This document shows, piece by piece, positions 28,812-42,038 of a stretch of DNA of 64,000 nt; position 1 is the stretch's first letter, and the number at the start of each line of letters is the position of its first letter. Source of the stretch: Tillus elongatus (Eukaryota; Arthropoda; Insecta; Coleoptera; Cleridae); contig OZ023267.1 in the NCBI GenBank assembly GCA_964006375.1, positions 32,607,266-32,671,265 of the forward strand. Direction: 5' to 3'. A model generated the notes under the pieces. That model made no database searches. It was not told the DNA's origin and worked only from the letters and a program-made list of their open reading frames with translations. Made by a program: the position numbers and the translations under genes.

Positions 28812-29888
28812 TATAACTTTCTAATTTTTTTGTGTGAAAATTTGCTAAAATGTTCGTCAGAAAAAGTTTCATGCTTTGAAATCTAAAACAGGCAATGAAC
28901 AGCGGCCGTTAACCAATGAAATTCGCCAGACCTCACGCCTAATATGTCAATGTGTCTACACCTATATATTACACAACACCAAAATTCACAGATATCCACT
29001 ATGTGCAAAGAGACAGCGATATGAATAAATCACGCATAATAACAATCAATCAAGGTACGAGAAACACACGATGACAATGTATTGTATCAGAATAGGTAGT
29101 TATCGTGGCCTCTAAGCCACTATTTGTCCCTCCGCAGTGATTTGTCAACGCCAAGAAGGAATTCATTACATGGTAGTCTAGAGCTCGGGCTCGGGGCTCT
29201 GGCTCTGAAGGTATAATGTGTGTGTGATATTGTATCACGTGCTCCGTGTGCCCCGAACTAACGCCCCAACCCACACTAAAGCCCCTAGTTCTCCACGGCT
29301 TTGCCGTTTTGAATAATTGCTCCCCCAGCACGGTATTGTTTCACTGAATATTACTTCTCTTTCGCCTGATAAACCATATGCTAACTTTTCTTCGTCTCAT
29401 TGTTTTGCGTTCAGGATTTTCGTGCATGGCGTGATTCGAGTGCTGCTGTACTCCACACGACATAGTTTTCAATTTGACGTTTAGTGGTCCGACGTCGGGA
29501 ACTATTAATCAAGTTTTTCCTTTAGAGAACAATGACTCCTGCAATACGGTGTACTACAGGAAATCATGCTGTGTACACCATATCGGAACTCCTGATGTGA
29601 TATGTATTGTATAAAAACAGCAATGTGCCAAATGATACATATCTAAATTTAAAATAACAAACTCTATCTATCGTTTCCGAATCCAACAAAATTATACGAT
29701 GTCTTTAAGCAATGGTACCAGAATCAAATAAAGTTTATTTTAAAACATTTCTGAACTTGTAATTTACTTTTCCATGAATTAGAGGGAAAATAAGCAAGAG
29801 ATGCTATACGGGGGTATATTTATATCTGGTTATCCTGCAAACATTGCAGTAGGTACACAATTTAGTTGCTATATTATCCACTATGATG
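28812..29888. other. Unassigned spacer
   Basis: 29050-29330 contains a minus-strand open frame of 93 codons and is GC-richer than its surroundings, but I recognise no domain. No repeat of this window. Confidence 0.35.
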
Positions 29889-30021
29889 TTTTAGTGAATT
29901 TTCTTAAAAAAAATTCACTAATGAGGAGATCCCGACTTTCGAATTTTGAAAAAATTTCTTCAAATGAGCACTAATTGGGACCCTGGAACCCAAATCCGAG
30001 GTCGGTTTCAGACTTTATATG

Positions 30022-30119
<98 letters not shown>

Positions 30120-30956
30120 CACACCTATAACTAAAAAGATAATGGACCGATTTTGATAAAACTACTACTACTACTCCTTTCACAAGTGGCTTGGACAAGC
30201 TCGTTAGCCAGGAAAATCCGCCGACGTTTTCCCGAAAAATTTTGTGTTTTCTTTCGAAAAAAATCGAAAACAAATTATTTCTCCGGAATTAACAAAGTAA
30301 GGGCTACCAAATTTCACACGCGGGTTTATATCATTATGGGTAAAATACCTACGAAAATTTAGCTGTGTAGGTTAAAGGACAAAAAAGTTACAGGCATTTA
30401 AAGAACAATAAATTTAGGTTTTCCTCAAAACGTCAAAATCGCGATTTGAAACGTCAAAATTGGTGAGTACCTTCCTTTTGCAAGTGGCTTGAATAAGTTC
30501 GTTAGCCAGGAAAATCCGCCGAGGTTTTCCCGGAAAATTTTATGTCTTCTTTTGAAAAAAATATATATCTCCAAAATTAACAAAGTAAGGGCAACCAAAT
30601 TTCATACGCGGGTTTATATCATTATAGGCAAGTTACCTACAAAAATTTAGCTCCGTAGGTTAAAGGACAAAAAAGTTACAGGCATTCAAAGAAAAATACA
30701 TTTGGCTTTTCCTCAAAACGTCAAAATCGCGATTTTAAACGTCAAAATTGGTAATATTTAGGCAATGAACCTGACACTAATATGAGCTATGGAAGGAAAA
30801 TGTCTCAAGAATAATATTTTACAAAGCCTGAAGTCTTAGTTTCAATCGTCATTGTCCTTCATTTTACTAAAATATTCCCAGAAAATTCATTTCAAATAGA
30901 CCCCTTCTCTGATGTTTTGCCTGTCGGTTTAGTTAAGTTGATGCTTTCGCTGTAGG

Positions 30957-32562
30957 CACAGAACACCCCCTATAGAAGGGAAACGCCAATGCTGACGTTT
31001 TGAACAATTTTGCAGCGCCTCTGGCGGATGCGATGAATTTTAGTCACACGCGGGAAATTTGATTTCATTTTCATTTAGCAAATCCAAATAAATTCTATTT
31101 AATTTTATACCACTGCCAGTAAAGAGGTTAAATTAGTCAAATAATTTTCTTAATGATTTTTATAGTGAAAGCAAAACAAGTTATGTTTTAATAACAAACA
31201 TACCCCTGTTTTAAGCTTTGCAATCATAGGAAAAATTAATTGGCAATTTGAACCTTCTAACACTTGCAGCTTCAGTTTTTACTATCGATATGATTAATGG
31301 AAAATCAAACAAGATAAAATACATTTGTGTTTTATTAGAACAGTATTACTATTACATTTATTTAAAAACCTAGAACAGTATTCCTATTACATTTATTTAA
31401 AAACCATTTTAATTCTAAAAGTAAGATGAAGTATATATTGCCATTCCTTATCGATAGGTAGGTATATTACAGCAGTCTGGTGCTTGTACACTATTGCATG
31501 TATATGCTCACATGACCACAATGTATGGCAAGGTTGTTTTTTCCTTCTTTTAGGGTATATATAAATGACGTCATATTGTCATTTATTAGAAAAACATTTG
31601 TGCACCCTTTAATTTCCTTCTTTATTTAAAATGACACTTGGTAATATTCATCTGACAACAGTGTACACTATCGGGCTTTCTGGTCGCCTTCCGAATGCAC
31701 CCGATCCATTGTTTACTTCTGAGATGTTTTATAAATAGAAATAGAAATTTTTATTTGCACTTTAAAATATATGAATACTTACTCAAAGGAAAATGTATTA
31801 TGGGAACAGCAGTTCTTTTCAGGCCTCTTCTCATTTCAGGTACTTTATCCTCATCAACGAAATGACGATCACAAATATAAAATCTATCGTAAATGGCTTG
31901 TGGATATAAACCAAGCATCTTTGGGTTTTGTACAGCTTTCACCCAGTCATCAAAATGGTCTTCAGATGATTTCAACGAAAAACGATGTCTTTTGCTAAAT
32001 AATTGCAGGCACCCCGGAACACAATTAACAATAAATCGTTTTCTTGGTTGGTATCACATTTATATCCACACGTTATTTATTTATAACCTATGAACTACTA
32101 AAACGTTCCAAACTTGCCTGAAAACTAAAACAGTTGTAATTATGTTTCACCAAAACACATTGAATTGAAATTACATGATTGTTTAAACACAAAGCTTATG
32201 ATAACGATCATATTTTGATTCACAAAAAAAGAACGCACCTCTAAAACACAAAACCGACAAACAATGAAAACATTGTAAAGTAAAGTATCCACTAAAACTT
32301 AATAAATATAGGTAAACTGAATTAAAAGAAACGTTTAGCAACAAACTTGTATTATAATTATACAATGAAAGACCTAGAAGCGAACAAAAACTTTTTTGCA
32401 TTCAAAACATTTGAATTTTGAATGTATGATAAAATGGCGCACTGAACAGCTTGTTCAGTAGAATTGTAGCACTACTAGCGACATCTACTATATGCGATGT
32501 CCGAACTAATAAAGTCCAGGTTAGCTCTATTTAAGTGAAACTTCTATAGGGCGTGTTCTGTG
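30957..32562 (-). mobile_element. THAP-domain element with 22-bp TIRs and 8-bp target duplication (P-superfamily-like)
   Basis: The inverted ends start CACAGAACACCCCCTATAG (30957) and pair with CTATAGGGCGTGTTCTGTG (to 32562), one mismatch in 22 bp. An 8-bp direct duplication GCTGTAGG lies immediately outside (30949-30956 and 32563-32570). Excision restores the host repeat sequence seen in other copies. 8-bp duplications, CA...TG ends and an N-terminal THAP domain are features of the P superfamily. At 1606 bp and with only one recognisable exon, it is non-autonomous. Right end is the 5' side. Family assignment is inference from these three features together. Confidence 0.7.
31783..32042 (-). 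pseudogene. THAP zinc-finger exon
   Basis: Minus strand reads CVPGC (32009-32023; first zinc Cys pair), then DHFDDWVKAV (the conserved Trp), YDRFYICDRHF (Cys-x2-His, the second zinc pair) and KRTAVPIIHFP (the family's AVPT/P-like box). This is the C2CH THAP layout in about 80 residues. It ends at a consensus donor GTAAGTA (31777-31782). No ATG is in frame close upstream; an ATG is followed at once by TGA, so the start is lost or lies in another exon. THAP domains bind DNA, in P transposase the element's own ends. No downstream transposase exon is recognisable. Confidence 0.7.
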
Positions 32563-33222
32563 GCTGTAGGTTTAGTGAAGTTTATGGTTTAATGGTCTAT
32601 AATTTTTAGCTAATTTTCGTAGAACAAATTCGTTAATGCATTTTAGCATATTTTATCGAAATATGATGCATGTTTGTAAGAAAAAATTTGGACACAGTAA
32701 GTGCGTTTTGGTAGCAAATTTTCATTAAGTCCTCCAAATTTCAATAACTCATTTGCTATTAACGTAAGTTTTGATGGTTAGGAAACCAACATTTAACTGT
32801 ATTTTCGGAAATTTTTTGTATGAACGCAGCAATGGCGTTTTGGTTGCGAATTTTCATTAAATGTTTCAAATTTCAATAACTCAATTTGCTATTAACCTTA
32901 GGTACATTGGCTAGGAGACCAGTTTTCTCAGAAACATTTAAAGTTTATTTTCCGAAAAGTTTTGTACATTTTCAAATAATTATTTTGATAAAATATGATA
33001 CACTGTTCCTACTATATAGGTTATACCCGTAACCAAATTGATGCCTGCTCGCATTAGAGCGATATATTTGTAATTAAAAACATTTTTATGAAAATTCACT
33101 TCCATAACGCACTTGCTGCGTCCAGAGTTTTTTTATACATAAGCTATCAAAGCTTACAGACAAAGTTTAGAGTGAGAAAACTGTGATTTTAGCGAATTTT
33201 TATAAGGAAGCTCATTACTTTC

Positions 33223-33690
33223 CCTTTGCAATTTAAATATAGTAGATCATTTATATATACGTTGAAAAGGATTGGTCCCAGAATACTATCCTGCGGGACT
33301 CCGTATTCAACGTCTCGTGTATCACTAAAGATACAGTTTACGTCAACTATCTACTTCCTTCCTGCTAAAAAGCTGATCAAAAGTTCCGATGCAGTTCAGC
33401 GCACTCCACAATCCTCCAATTTTTTTTATGAGTATCCGATGACCAACCATGTCATATGCTTTGGACAGGTCTACAAAGATTCAGAGGCATGGTTTACTTG
33501 CATCAAGTGCTTTATAGAAGTTAGATGTTAAGCATGCGATTGCATCTGTCGCCGACTTGCCCTCACGAAAGCCAAATTGACCATCTGGCAACAGCTCATG
33601 CTCATTGAAAAGCTCGGTCAACCTCTTTTGATATCCATTTCAAGTAATTTGGACACAGTTGTGATCAAAGTTATTGGTCTCTAATTTATT
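33223..33690 (-). pseudogene. LINE reverse-transcriptase fragment
   Basis: Minus strand: LFNEHELLPDGQFGFREGKS, ATDAIACLTSNFYKALDASK, a stop, IFVDLSKAYDMVGHR (catalytic Asp of the F/V-D motif), then a degenerate stretch and EYGVPQDSILGPILFNVYIN (finger/palm motif). The YADD region is absent. Different from the LINE at 43-46 kb. Non-LTR retrotransposon; clade not settled. Confidence 0.75.
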
Positions 33691-33713
33691 ATGTTAGTTA
33701 TAAATAGAGATTT

Positions 33714-33813
<100 letters not shown>

Positions 33814-34576
33814 GGACTGCAAAGAATATTTAACTTTAACAAATCTTTGTATAAAACAAAATATTTTTTAATTCAATACTGAGTTTTTTGAACAAACTGA
33901 AGGCACGGTAATGTGCAACCAACTCTCTCCATTCATTGTAAACCTTTTCATGAGTAGATTTGAGACGGATTTAGAAAATGAAAGTGAGTATTTTCCTAGA
34001 GTATGATTTCCGTATGTGGACTGCAGTATTTAACACAAATATATGTAAACTAGACGATTTTATTAAATTTTAAATTTACCAATTTGAAACAATAAAATTC
34101 AACCACGAATTAGAAGTTAACAGTAAACTTCCTTTTTTAGATGTACTACTTATTAAAAATAATGGCTCTCCTGAATTCGATATCCACAGAAAGGAAACTA
34201 CTACTCTAAGTTACATTCCAAATGACTCATATCATACGTTTGCACAAAAAACGACCGGTTTAAATTTCTTAGTAAATAGGTTGATAACTTTTGCCTTAAG
34301 TAAAAGTAGATATAGTATAGAATTAGAGTACACCCAAAACGTGGTTAAACATAACGGATATTCGGATTGCTTAGTGGAAAAATTAATTAATAAACATAGA
34401 ACAAAGAAAATGTTAGCAGAATGCAAGACATTCAGGAAAGATAAAATAATAAAAGAATTTGTTTGCCTACCTTTTGAACCGCGTATCGCAAGGGGTCTCG
34501 AGAGCATTTTTAAGAAAGCCGATTTGCAGCTAAGTTTTTCGACAAAAAATAATTTAAGAAATTTGTTAGATAATAC

Positions 34577-35328
34577 TGTTACAAAGGTTTTTAACAGATG
34601 TAGGTGCGGTGTTGCCACATCTCCAGAACTTCCCCAACATCTGGAAATTTTTGCACAATCTGGCAACACCGCCTCCCCACCCCCTGGGGGTGTCTGGGGT
34701 GACCCCCCCACAGGCGAAGTCTCAACCCTCTAGGACCAGAAATAACGAAGTTACCAACTTGTACCCCGTCGGAACGGATAACTGAGGTCTGCACATTCCG
34801 AACACCCTGTATACACACCCTGTACGCGCAGAGAACCCTTACAGCCTGTATACGCCGAGACATATTATAGTACGAGAAACACCTCTTGTGTAACATAGGA
34901 GTGATGACCACATTTGGATTATCCTGTATATACATCCCCCTGTATACACACGGGGTCGATCTGTATTCACAGAACCTTCTAGCAAAAGAAGGTCCTGGAA
35001 TATTCTGGAATGGAAGGCTCGCGAAACAAAGTAGAAGGTACGACGTGTATATAAAGAAGAAAGCAAGCAAGGGCAGTTCAGTTCAGTTAGAGAATGTTGT
35101 AGTGACTCGAAGAAGCAGTAACTAGTGTGAAGTGTTATAGAGTAGCGACTGTAGTTTCAGTGTATTAGCGACTTTTGTACAAATTAGTGATTGTAAGGCC
35201 AGATAAACTAAGTGTTTTGTGAGAGAGACATTCTAGAACTTTTATTGTATCCATATTTAGAGAGTAAATAAAGTTGTTTTGTTAAAATTAAAAGTCTCAC
35301 TTATCTAGAACCCGGAGAAAACGCAACA
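34577..35328 (+). mobile_element. Solo LTR, 752 bp, with ATAC target duplication
   Basis: Begins TGTTAC and ends GCAACA (TG...CA with near-perfect short inverted ends). It is flanked by ATAC at 34573-34576 and 35329-35332. It has a TATA box TATATAAAG (35048-35056), initiator TTCAGTT (35077-35083) about 31 bp downstream, and AATAAA (35267-35272). No internal region follows, so this is a solo LTR left by LTR-LTR recombination. Gypsy- or Bel-type cannot be decided from the LTR. Confidence 0.85.
35048..35083 (+). promoter_or_regulatory. LTR core promoter: TATA box plus initiator
   Basis: TATATAAAG at 35048 and TCAGTT at 35078, the spacing expected for RNA polymerase II; a second TCAGTT follows at 35083. 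Transcription would run rightwards through the Penelope GIY-YIG remnant. Confidence 0.6.
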
Positions 35329-35838
35329 ATACGAAAGAGCCAGCCACTGAAATGTCGGGTATCTATGAGATAGGTTGCAAATATTGTAATCTTAAACACA
35401 TTGGGCAGGCTAAGAGAACCGTTGAAACTATATTTCGTGAACATCTGGCACATTTGAGATACGGTAGTGTAGACAAGTAATGCGTGGCACAACATATTCG
35501 GGATAATAACCACCACGTTGATAAAGAAAGTCCTAAACTTATCAAAAATATTAGACAGCCAGCTAAGCGGCAAAGCGGACTTTGAAAAAACATGGCACAC
35601 AAGAATATTGATTATCACAACCAAGACAAGCGAATACTTATTGTTTGGTCTGTCTCTGAGCGAAAATTCTTCCTTTTTCTCTGGTCAACATTGAATAATA
35701 CTCCTTGCACCTTCGTCTCTCATGTTGTGTCTGAAGCTCATGCCTCATGTCTTCTACGTTTATTTAAGTAAAACCGTCAGATAAAGCCATTATTGAGGAC
35801 ACAGATATTCTTTGAATTTTGTGATGGTGATTTTTGTA

Positions 35839-36740
35839 TTATTTACATGTGAGAACATTGACTATAGATATTCCCACGAAAATTTCTAGAACAATTTTCC
35901 GAAACCATTTCAGATTTCGGCGTAAAGATGTGCTGATGTAGGCTGAGACGTCTACATATAATTTCGCATCATTATATGAAGCAATTACACCTGGTTTCAT
36001 TTTTTCTCCTGTTACTCCCGGAAGTGACACCATTTCGTCACCATGTTTAGTTGAAATTAAAAATAGGTCATGCTTTTCTTTCCATTTCAACGCGGAAATT
36101 CCGTCTTTTTGTTGAACAAAAATCCCCCCCTGTTGTTGTTTATTATTCACCACACCTTTTGGATTTCAGTTTCTGTCGCTTCTAAGCGTATCAACCAGAT
36201 GGCTTCTTTCCTGCAGTCCTCTAGCCATTCCTACACTGGTATACCACTTGTAAGTGTAAAGAGTTCTTCCTTCATCTAATAAAGTTTCCATGAGATAAAA
36301 AACTATACCGTGAGCCACAGGTCCCCCTTCTCGTTTTTCAAGCCCACAGTAAATTTTCATTTTATAAGTGTAGCCACTTTGCAGGCAAAGCTTGACTGCT
36401 CCGTGACCGCGATGCGACGTCAAAGTTGTGCGTATTTTAGGTGTAATTTTTCGACATCTTTTGCTAGGTCCTGGTCCCCCACTAGTTTCACTCTCACTCA
36501 GTTCTGCATTGCTTTCTCCGTAAATGTTATCCGACATCAAAGTTGCACTTATTTTAGGAGACATTTTCCGACATTTTTGCTTGGGCCTGGTCCATCACTG
36601 GTATTTTCCGAGTCGTTTTCAGAGTGAAAATCTTCTTCAAAACCATTAAAAAGGTTTTCATCATTCAATTCCAAACCATCGATCACTTAATTCAAGAGTC
36701 TTTGGAGCCTCGCCTGCTTAGCTTCACAACCCTGGCACAT
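35839..36740 (-). pseudogene. piggyBac-type transposase, internally deleted
   Basis: Minus strand from an ATG at 36740: acidic N-terminus (LNDENLFNGFEEDFHSENDS), a tandemly duplicated GPGPSK..CRK..PKI segment (36440-36590), then a jump into GYTYKMKIYCGLEKREGGPV, TLLDEGRTLYTYKWYTSVGM, LQERSHLVDTLRSD, a single stop, and KWKEKHDLFLISTKHGDEMV, GEKMKPGVIASYNDAKLYVD, STSLRRNLKWFRKI. In LYTDNWYTS the catalytic Asp is Tyr here. The first catalytic region and the C-terminal Cys-rich domain are missing. Intact relatives excise precisely at TTAA. Dead copy. Confidence 0.85.
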
Positions 36741-36782
36741 TTTATTACACGCTTATAATACTATACATACTATACACAATAG

Positions 36783-38855
<2,073 letters not shown>

Positions 38856-38949
38856 AATGACTAGCAGTGGTTAGTACTAGCACCTACGAACACGTGAATT
38901 CATAGGATTTGTTAAAGGTTATGTACGCTACTTGCGCTCGCACATGTAC

Positions 38950-39750
38950 GAGTTTGGATAATGCCCTTTTGGAAGTTTTATTCGGGGCCAATTTGTGGCA
39001 TCTTCTCTACTAGCTATTAAAGATTTTGCACTTCCCTCTAGTTTATTAAGTATTATTCTAAGAATCCAATTATTGCGGTCATTATTTAAATTTTGTGTAT
39101 CAACAAAAGATGATAAATTTTCACAAGCTCCAATAAAAAACTCCAAAGTGACTTGATCCCCGTCATAACTGGGAATTGAATTAATATGATAAGATTCAAT
39201 TTTGATCTGTGCAGCAACGTTTTGTTCAGTCATTTTTATTTTATTTTTATTTTCTAACATAAAATTATTTTCTAAATTTAACACTAATTTGGCTGGTTTA
39301 ATAATATTTTGTCTAGAAATGCTATTAAAAGTTTTATCTGTGTCAGACATACACAATTATCAAATTTATGGGATAAATTTAGAAAGGATAATGAAAATTA
39401 CTCACAATAATTTTTCCATTCGCTTAAATATGAAGTCGGCAATGTTGTCCTTCATTGCTGACGATTTTTGGTAACTTCTATCTATACTTGACTTGGCCCT
39501 TCAAGGTTGGCGATGACGTCCTTCCTTTTGTGGCTGTGTTGTCTTCTGCTAGTGGTGAGTTCTGCTTTTGATGGGTTCTGCTGTTGAGGTTGGCGATGAT
39601 GTCCTTCCTCGTTGACGATGTTTATCACTTTAAATTTTCTAGGTTGCAGGTTTTTAACGATAAAAATCGACGCGTACTTTTGCGATTTTTGTCAAAAATA
39701 CACTTAAACCTATACTAACGACTGCGCCAGTTTGGATAACGCCCTTTTGG
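38950..39750 (-). mobile_element. LTR retrotransposon remnant: leader, gag start and rejoined LTR edge
   Basis: The sequence CCAAAAGGGCGTTATCCAAAC occurs (minus strand) at 39726-39748 before a TGGCGCAGTCG primer-binding-like site, and again as CCAAAAGGGCATTATCCAAA at 38951-38973 right after the truncated gag. This is what recombination or deletion between gag and the downstream LTR edge would leave. PBS-like TGGCGCAGTCG (39718-39728) suits the gypsy-type group using tRNA-Ser; that match is from memory. Confidence 0.55.
38973..39356 (-). pseudogene. gag-like N-terminal fragment
   Basis: Open frame starting near 39356 with SIPSYDGDQVTLEFFIGACE, NNDRNNWILRIILNKLEGSA and SLIASREDATNWPRIK, the pattern of insect gypsy-type Gag matrix/capsid regions (short IP-x-YDG motif followed by ILNKLxGxA). 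It stops making sense after NWPRIK where it meets the LTR edge. No protease, RT or envelope sequence is present. Confidence 0.55.
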
Positions 39751-40145
39751 CACTTCAAAACAAAAAAACTTTATTTCGAAAATTACAACAAGTTTAATTA
39801 TAATTCCAAACAAAGGAGAAATACACGATGTTTAATGTTGAAACACTCGTAATATATTCTAACATAATATTTTATCTTACTTGTATATATAAAGTCGAAT
39901 ATGCTTATCTAACATTATAAAATAAAACAACTTAAACTAAATAATTTGTTGACTATAATTAGTCAGCGGTTTTATTATTTCCGCGGTGAACGACTGCTTC
40001 CATGCTATTATTATACTAACACGAGATATCAGTACAGCATTATACAGGGTGCTGTAACTCACGGTGCAGAAGTTTCTGCAAGGAGGTTCTACGCCGCTAG
40101 AATATATTATATGCACCCCTCTAACCACCTTGATGTTGCTTAAGT
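39751..40145 (-). repeat. Probable LTR of the gag remnant, outer limit unclear
   Basis: On the minus strand this runs into the TGGCGCAGTCG site and carries AATAAAG near 39770 and TATA-like tracts near 39885 and 40110. I could not identify the outer border or a target duplication. Confidence 0.35.
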
Positions 40146-40748
40146 GCCTAGCTAGTTGCAAAAGTATTCATACAATAGTCCCTAGAAATGAAAACAAAAC
40201 AAAAAACACTTTGGCACATGGAGCTATTTGACTGATTTTCCTTCGGCACTTAACATGTTAGAAACGCCGCTCTGAGGTTTTTGATGAAAAAAAATTAAAA
40301 AATTGTGCTTTTCGACCATTGTGTGCCAACCAAACTTAATGTTTGTTTGCAAGATTCATTAAGTTGTGTTTGCCAAACACAATATTTTATTTGTGTGCCC
40401 TCTATTGTAAATATGTTTTCAGTGCTTGTAGCTTTTCCTTCTTTTAACTTAGAGAATTGAATTTCATCATTCAGTATACCTTATAAAAGAGCAACTTGCA
40501 AACCAAATTTGGTTAAAAATTTGATATTTTGCAGGATACAAAAATTTTCCAGAAGCAAACTCAAAATGCGCCCGAAAAACATTTTAAATTTTTCTCTCGA
40601 AAAACATATCCAAGCTATTTAGTAAAGGAACACGCGTGCTATCTTTTATTAAAATCTGTTGCGAGTATCAGTTTACGTTACAGAAATGAATACATATTCT
40701 ATTTAATCAAAATTCACCGTTTAAACGCAGTCGCCCATGAGGTAACTT
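40146..40748. other. Unassigned spacer with partial family similarity
   Basis: 40480-40690 loosely resembles the family's block (AAATTTTCCAGAAGCAAACTC, AACACGCGTGC) but without termini or microsatellite. Confidence 0.3.
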
Positions 40749-40881
40749 CTTAGTGAGTTTTCTTAAAAAAAATTCACTAATGAGGATATCCCGACTTTTG
40801 AATTTTGAAAAAAATTCTTCAAATGAGCACTAATTAGGCCCCCCAGAACACATATCCGGGGTCAGTTTCAATTTTTATATG

Positions 40882-40969
<88 letters not shown>

Positions 40970-42038
40970 CACACCGATAACTCAAAAAATAATGGACCGA
41001 TTTTGATTAAATTTGGTGAATAAATTCGTTTTGCCAATGGCTTGGATAGGTTCGTTAGCCAGGAAAATTTGCCCAGGTTTTCCCGGAAAATTTTGTGTTT
41101 TCTTTCGAAAAAAAAAATTATCTCCGAAATTAACAAAGTAAGGGCAACCAAATTTGGTACGCGGGTTTACATCCTTATAGGTAAGTTACCTACTAAAATT
41201 TAGCTATGTAGGTCAAAAGACAAAAAGTTATAGGCATTTAAAGAAAAATAAATTGGGGTTTTCCTCAAAACGTCAAAGTTGCGATTTAGAACGTCAAAAT
41301 CCGCAACATATAGGCAAATAAGTTGAATCTAATACGAGCTCTGGAAATCAAATGTCTCAAGAAGGATGTTTTGCAAACCCTGAAGTCTTAGTTTCAACCG
41401 TCATTGTCCTTCATTTTACTAAAATGTTTCCAGAAAATTCATTTCAAATAGACCCTTTCTCTGATGCTTGGCAGTAGTCTTAGCTATCGAATTTTCGTGA
41501 AAAATCAATAAAGCTCAATATATCCGTTATTATACAAGATATGAAAAAAATCTTTATACATTAATTATAGGGTGTCTTGAGCTACATCTTAAAAAATATT
41601 CCTGCAATCACAGGTGTGCCATAAGTCGTTGGTGATACAAATTTTCTTTTTTTTTAATCAAACATGCCTTATGTTATTGCATTTTTGCATTTTCCATCGA
41701 AATATAATGCATGTTTGTAAGAAAAGAAATTCTGGATGCAGCAAGTGCGTTATGGGTGCGAATTTTGATCAAATGCTTTATATTTGAATAGCCCAGTTTG
41801 CTATTAACCTATATGGTTGGCCAAGAAACGAGTTTTCCGGGAACACTTTAAGCTTACTTTTGGAAAGTTTTGTACATTTTCCCACAATAAAGTTATTTTT
41901 ATGAAACATGGCACATTGTTTTTACTATATAGGTTATACTGGTAACATGCCTGCTTTCTTAAATAAAAAGAAAACACACATATTTTCATTAAAAACATTT
42001 TTACGAAAATTCACTACCATAACGCACTTGCTGCGTCC
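40749..42038 (+). repeat. (TA)n-family element, full composite with terminal MITE
   Basis: Stem 40749-40780, (TA)n 40884-40965, family block, AACGTCAAAG modules, TTAATTATAGGGTGTCTTGA module, and a MITE from GGATGCAGCAAGTGCGTTAT (41736) to CTTGCTGCGTCC (42038). Together with 20.6 kb it defines the forward long form. Confidence 0.8.

Larger units (their letters stand above)
29889..33125 (+). repeat. Long (TA)n-family element, interrupted by the THAP element
   Basis: Stem end 29889-29921, (TA)n 30023-30113, then a block duplicated in tandem (30167-30462 and 30463-30756, period 288), then the modules seen at 38.1 and 41.4 kb. The element is split at 30956/32563 by a 1.6-kb insert with an 8-bp duplication and ends with a MITE-like part (32690-33122, GACACAGTAAGTGCGTTTTG to CTTGCTGCGTCC). 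Confidence 0.75.

Noticed and set aside
31771..32093. Plus-strand frames over the THAP exon
   Set aside because: Shadow frames; zinc ligands and family motifs are on the minus strand.
34591..35125. Open frames (150-159 codons) on both strands around 34.6-35.1 kb
   Set aside because: They lie in the solo LTR and read across its border with the Penelope fragment; no domain of their own.
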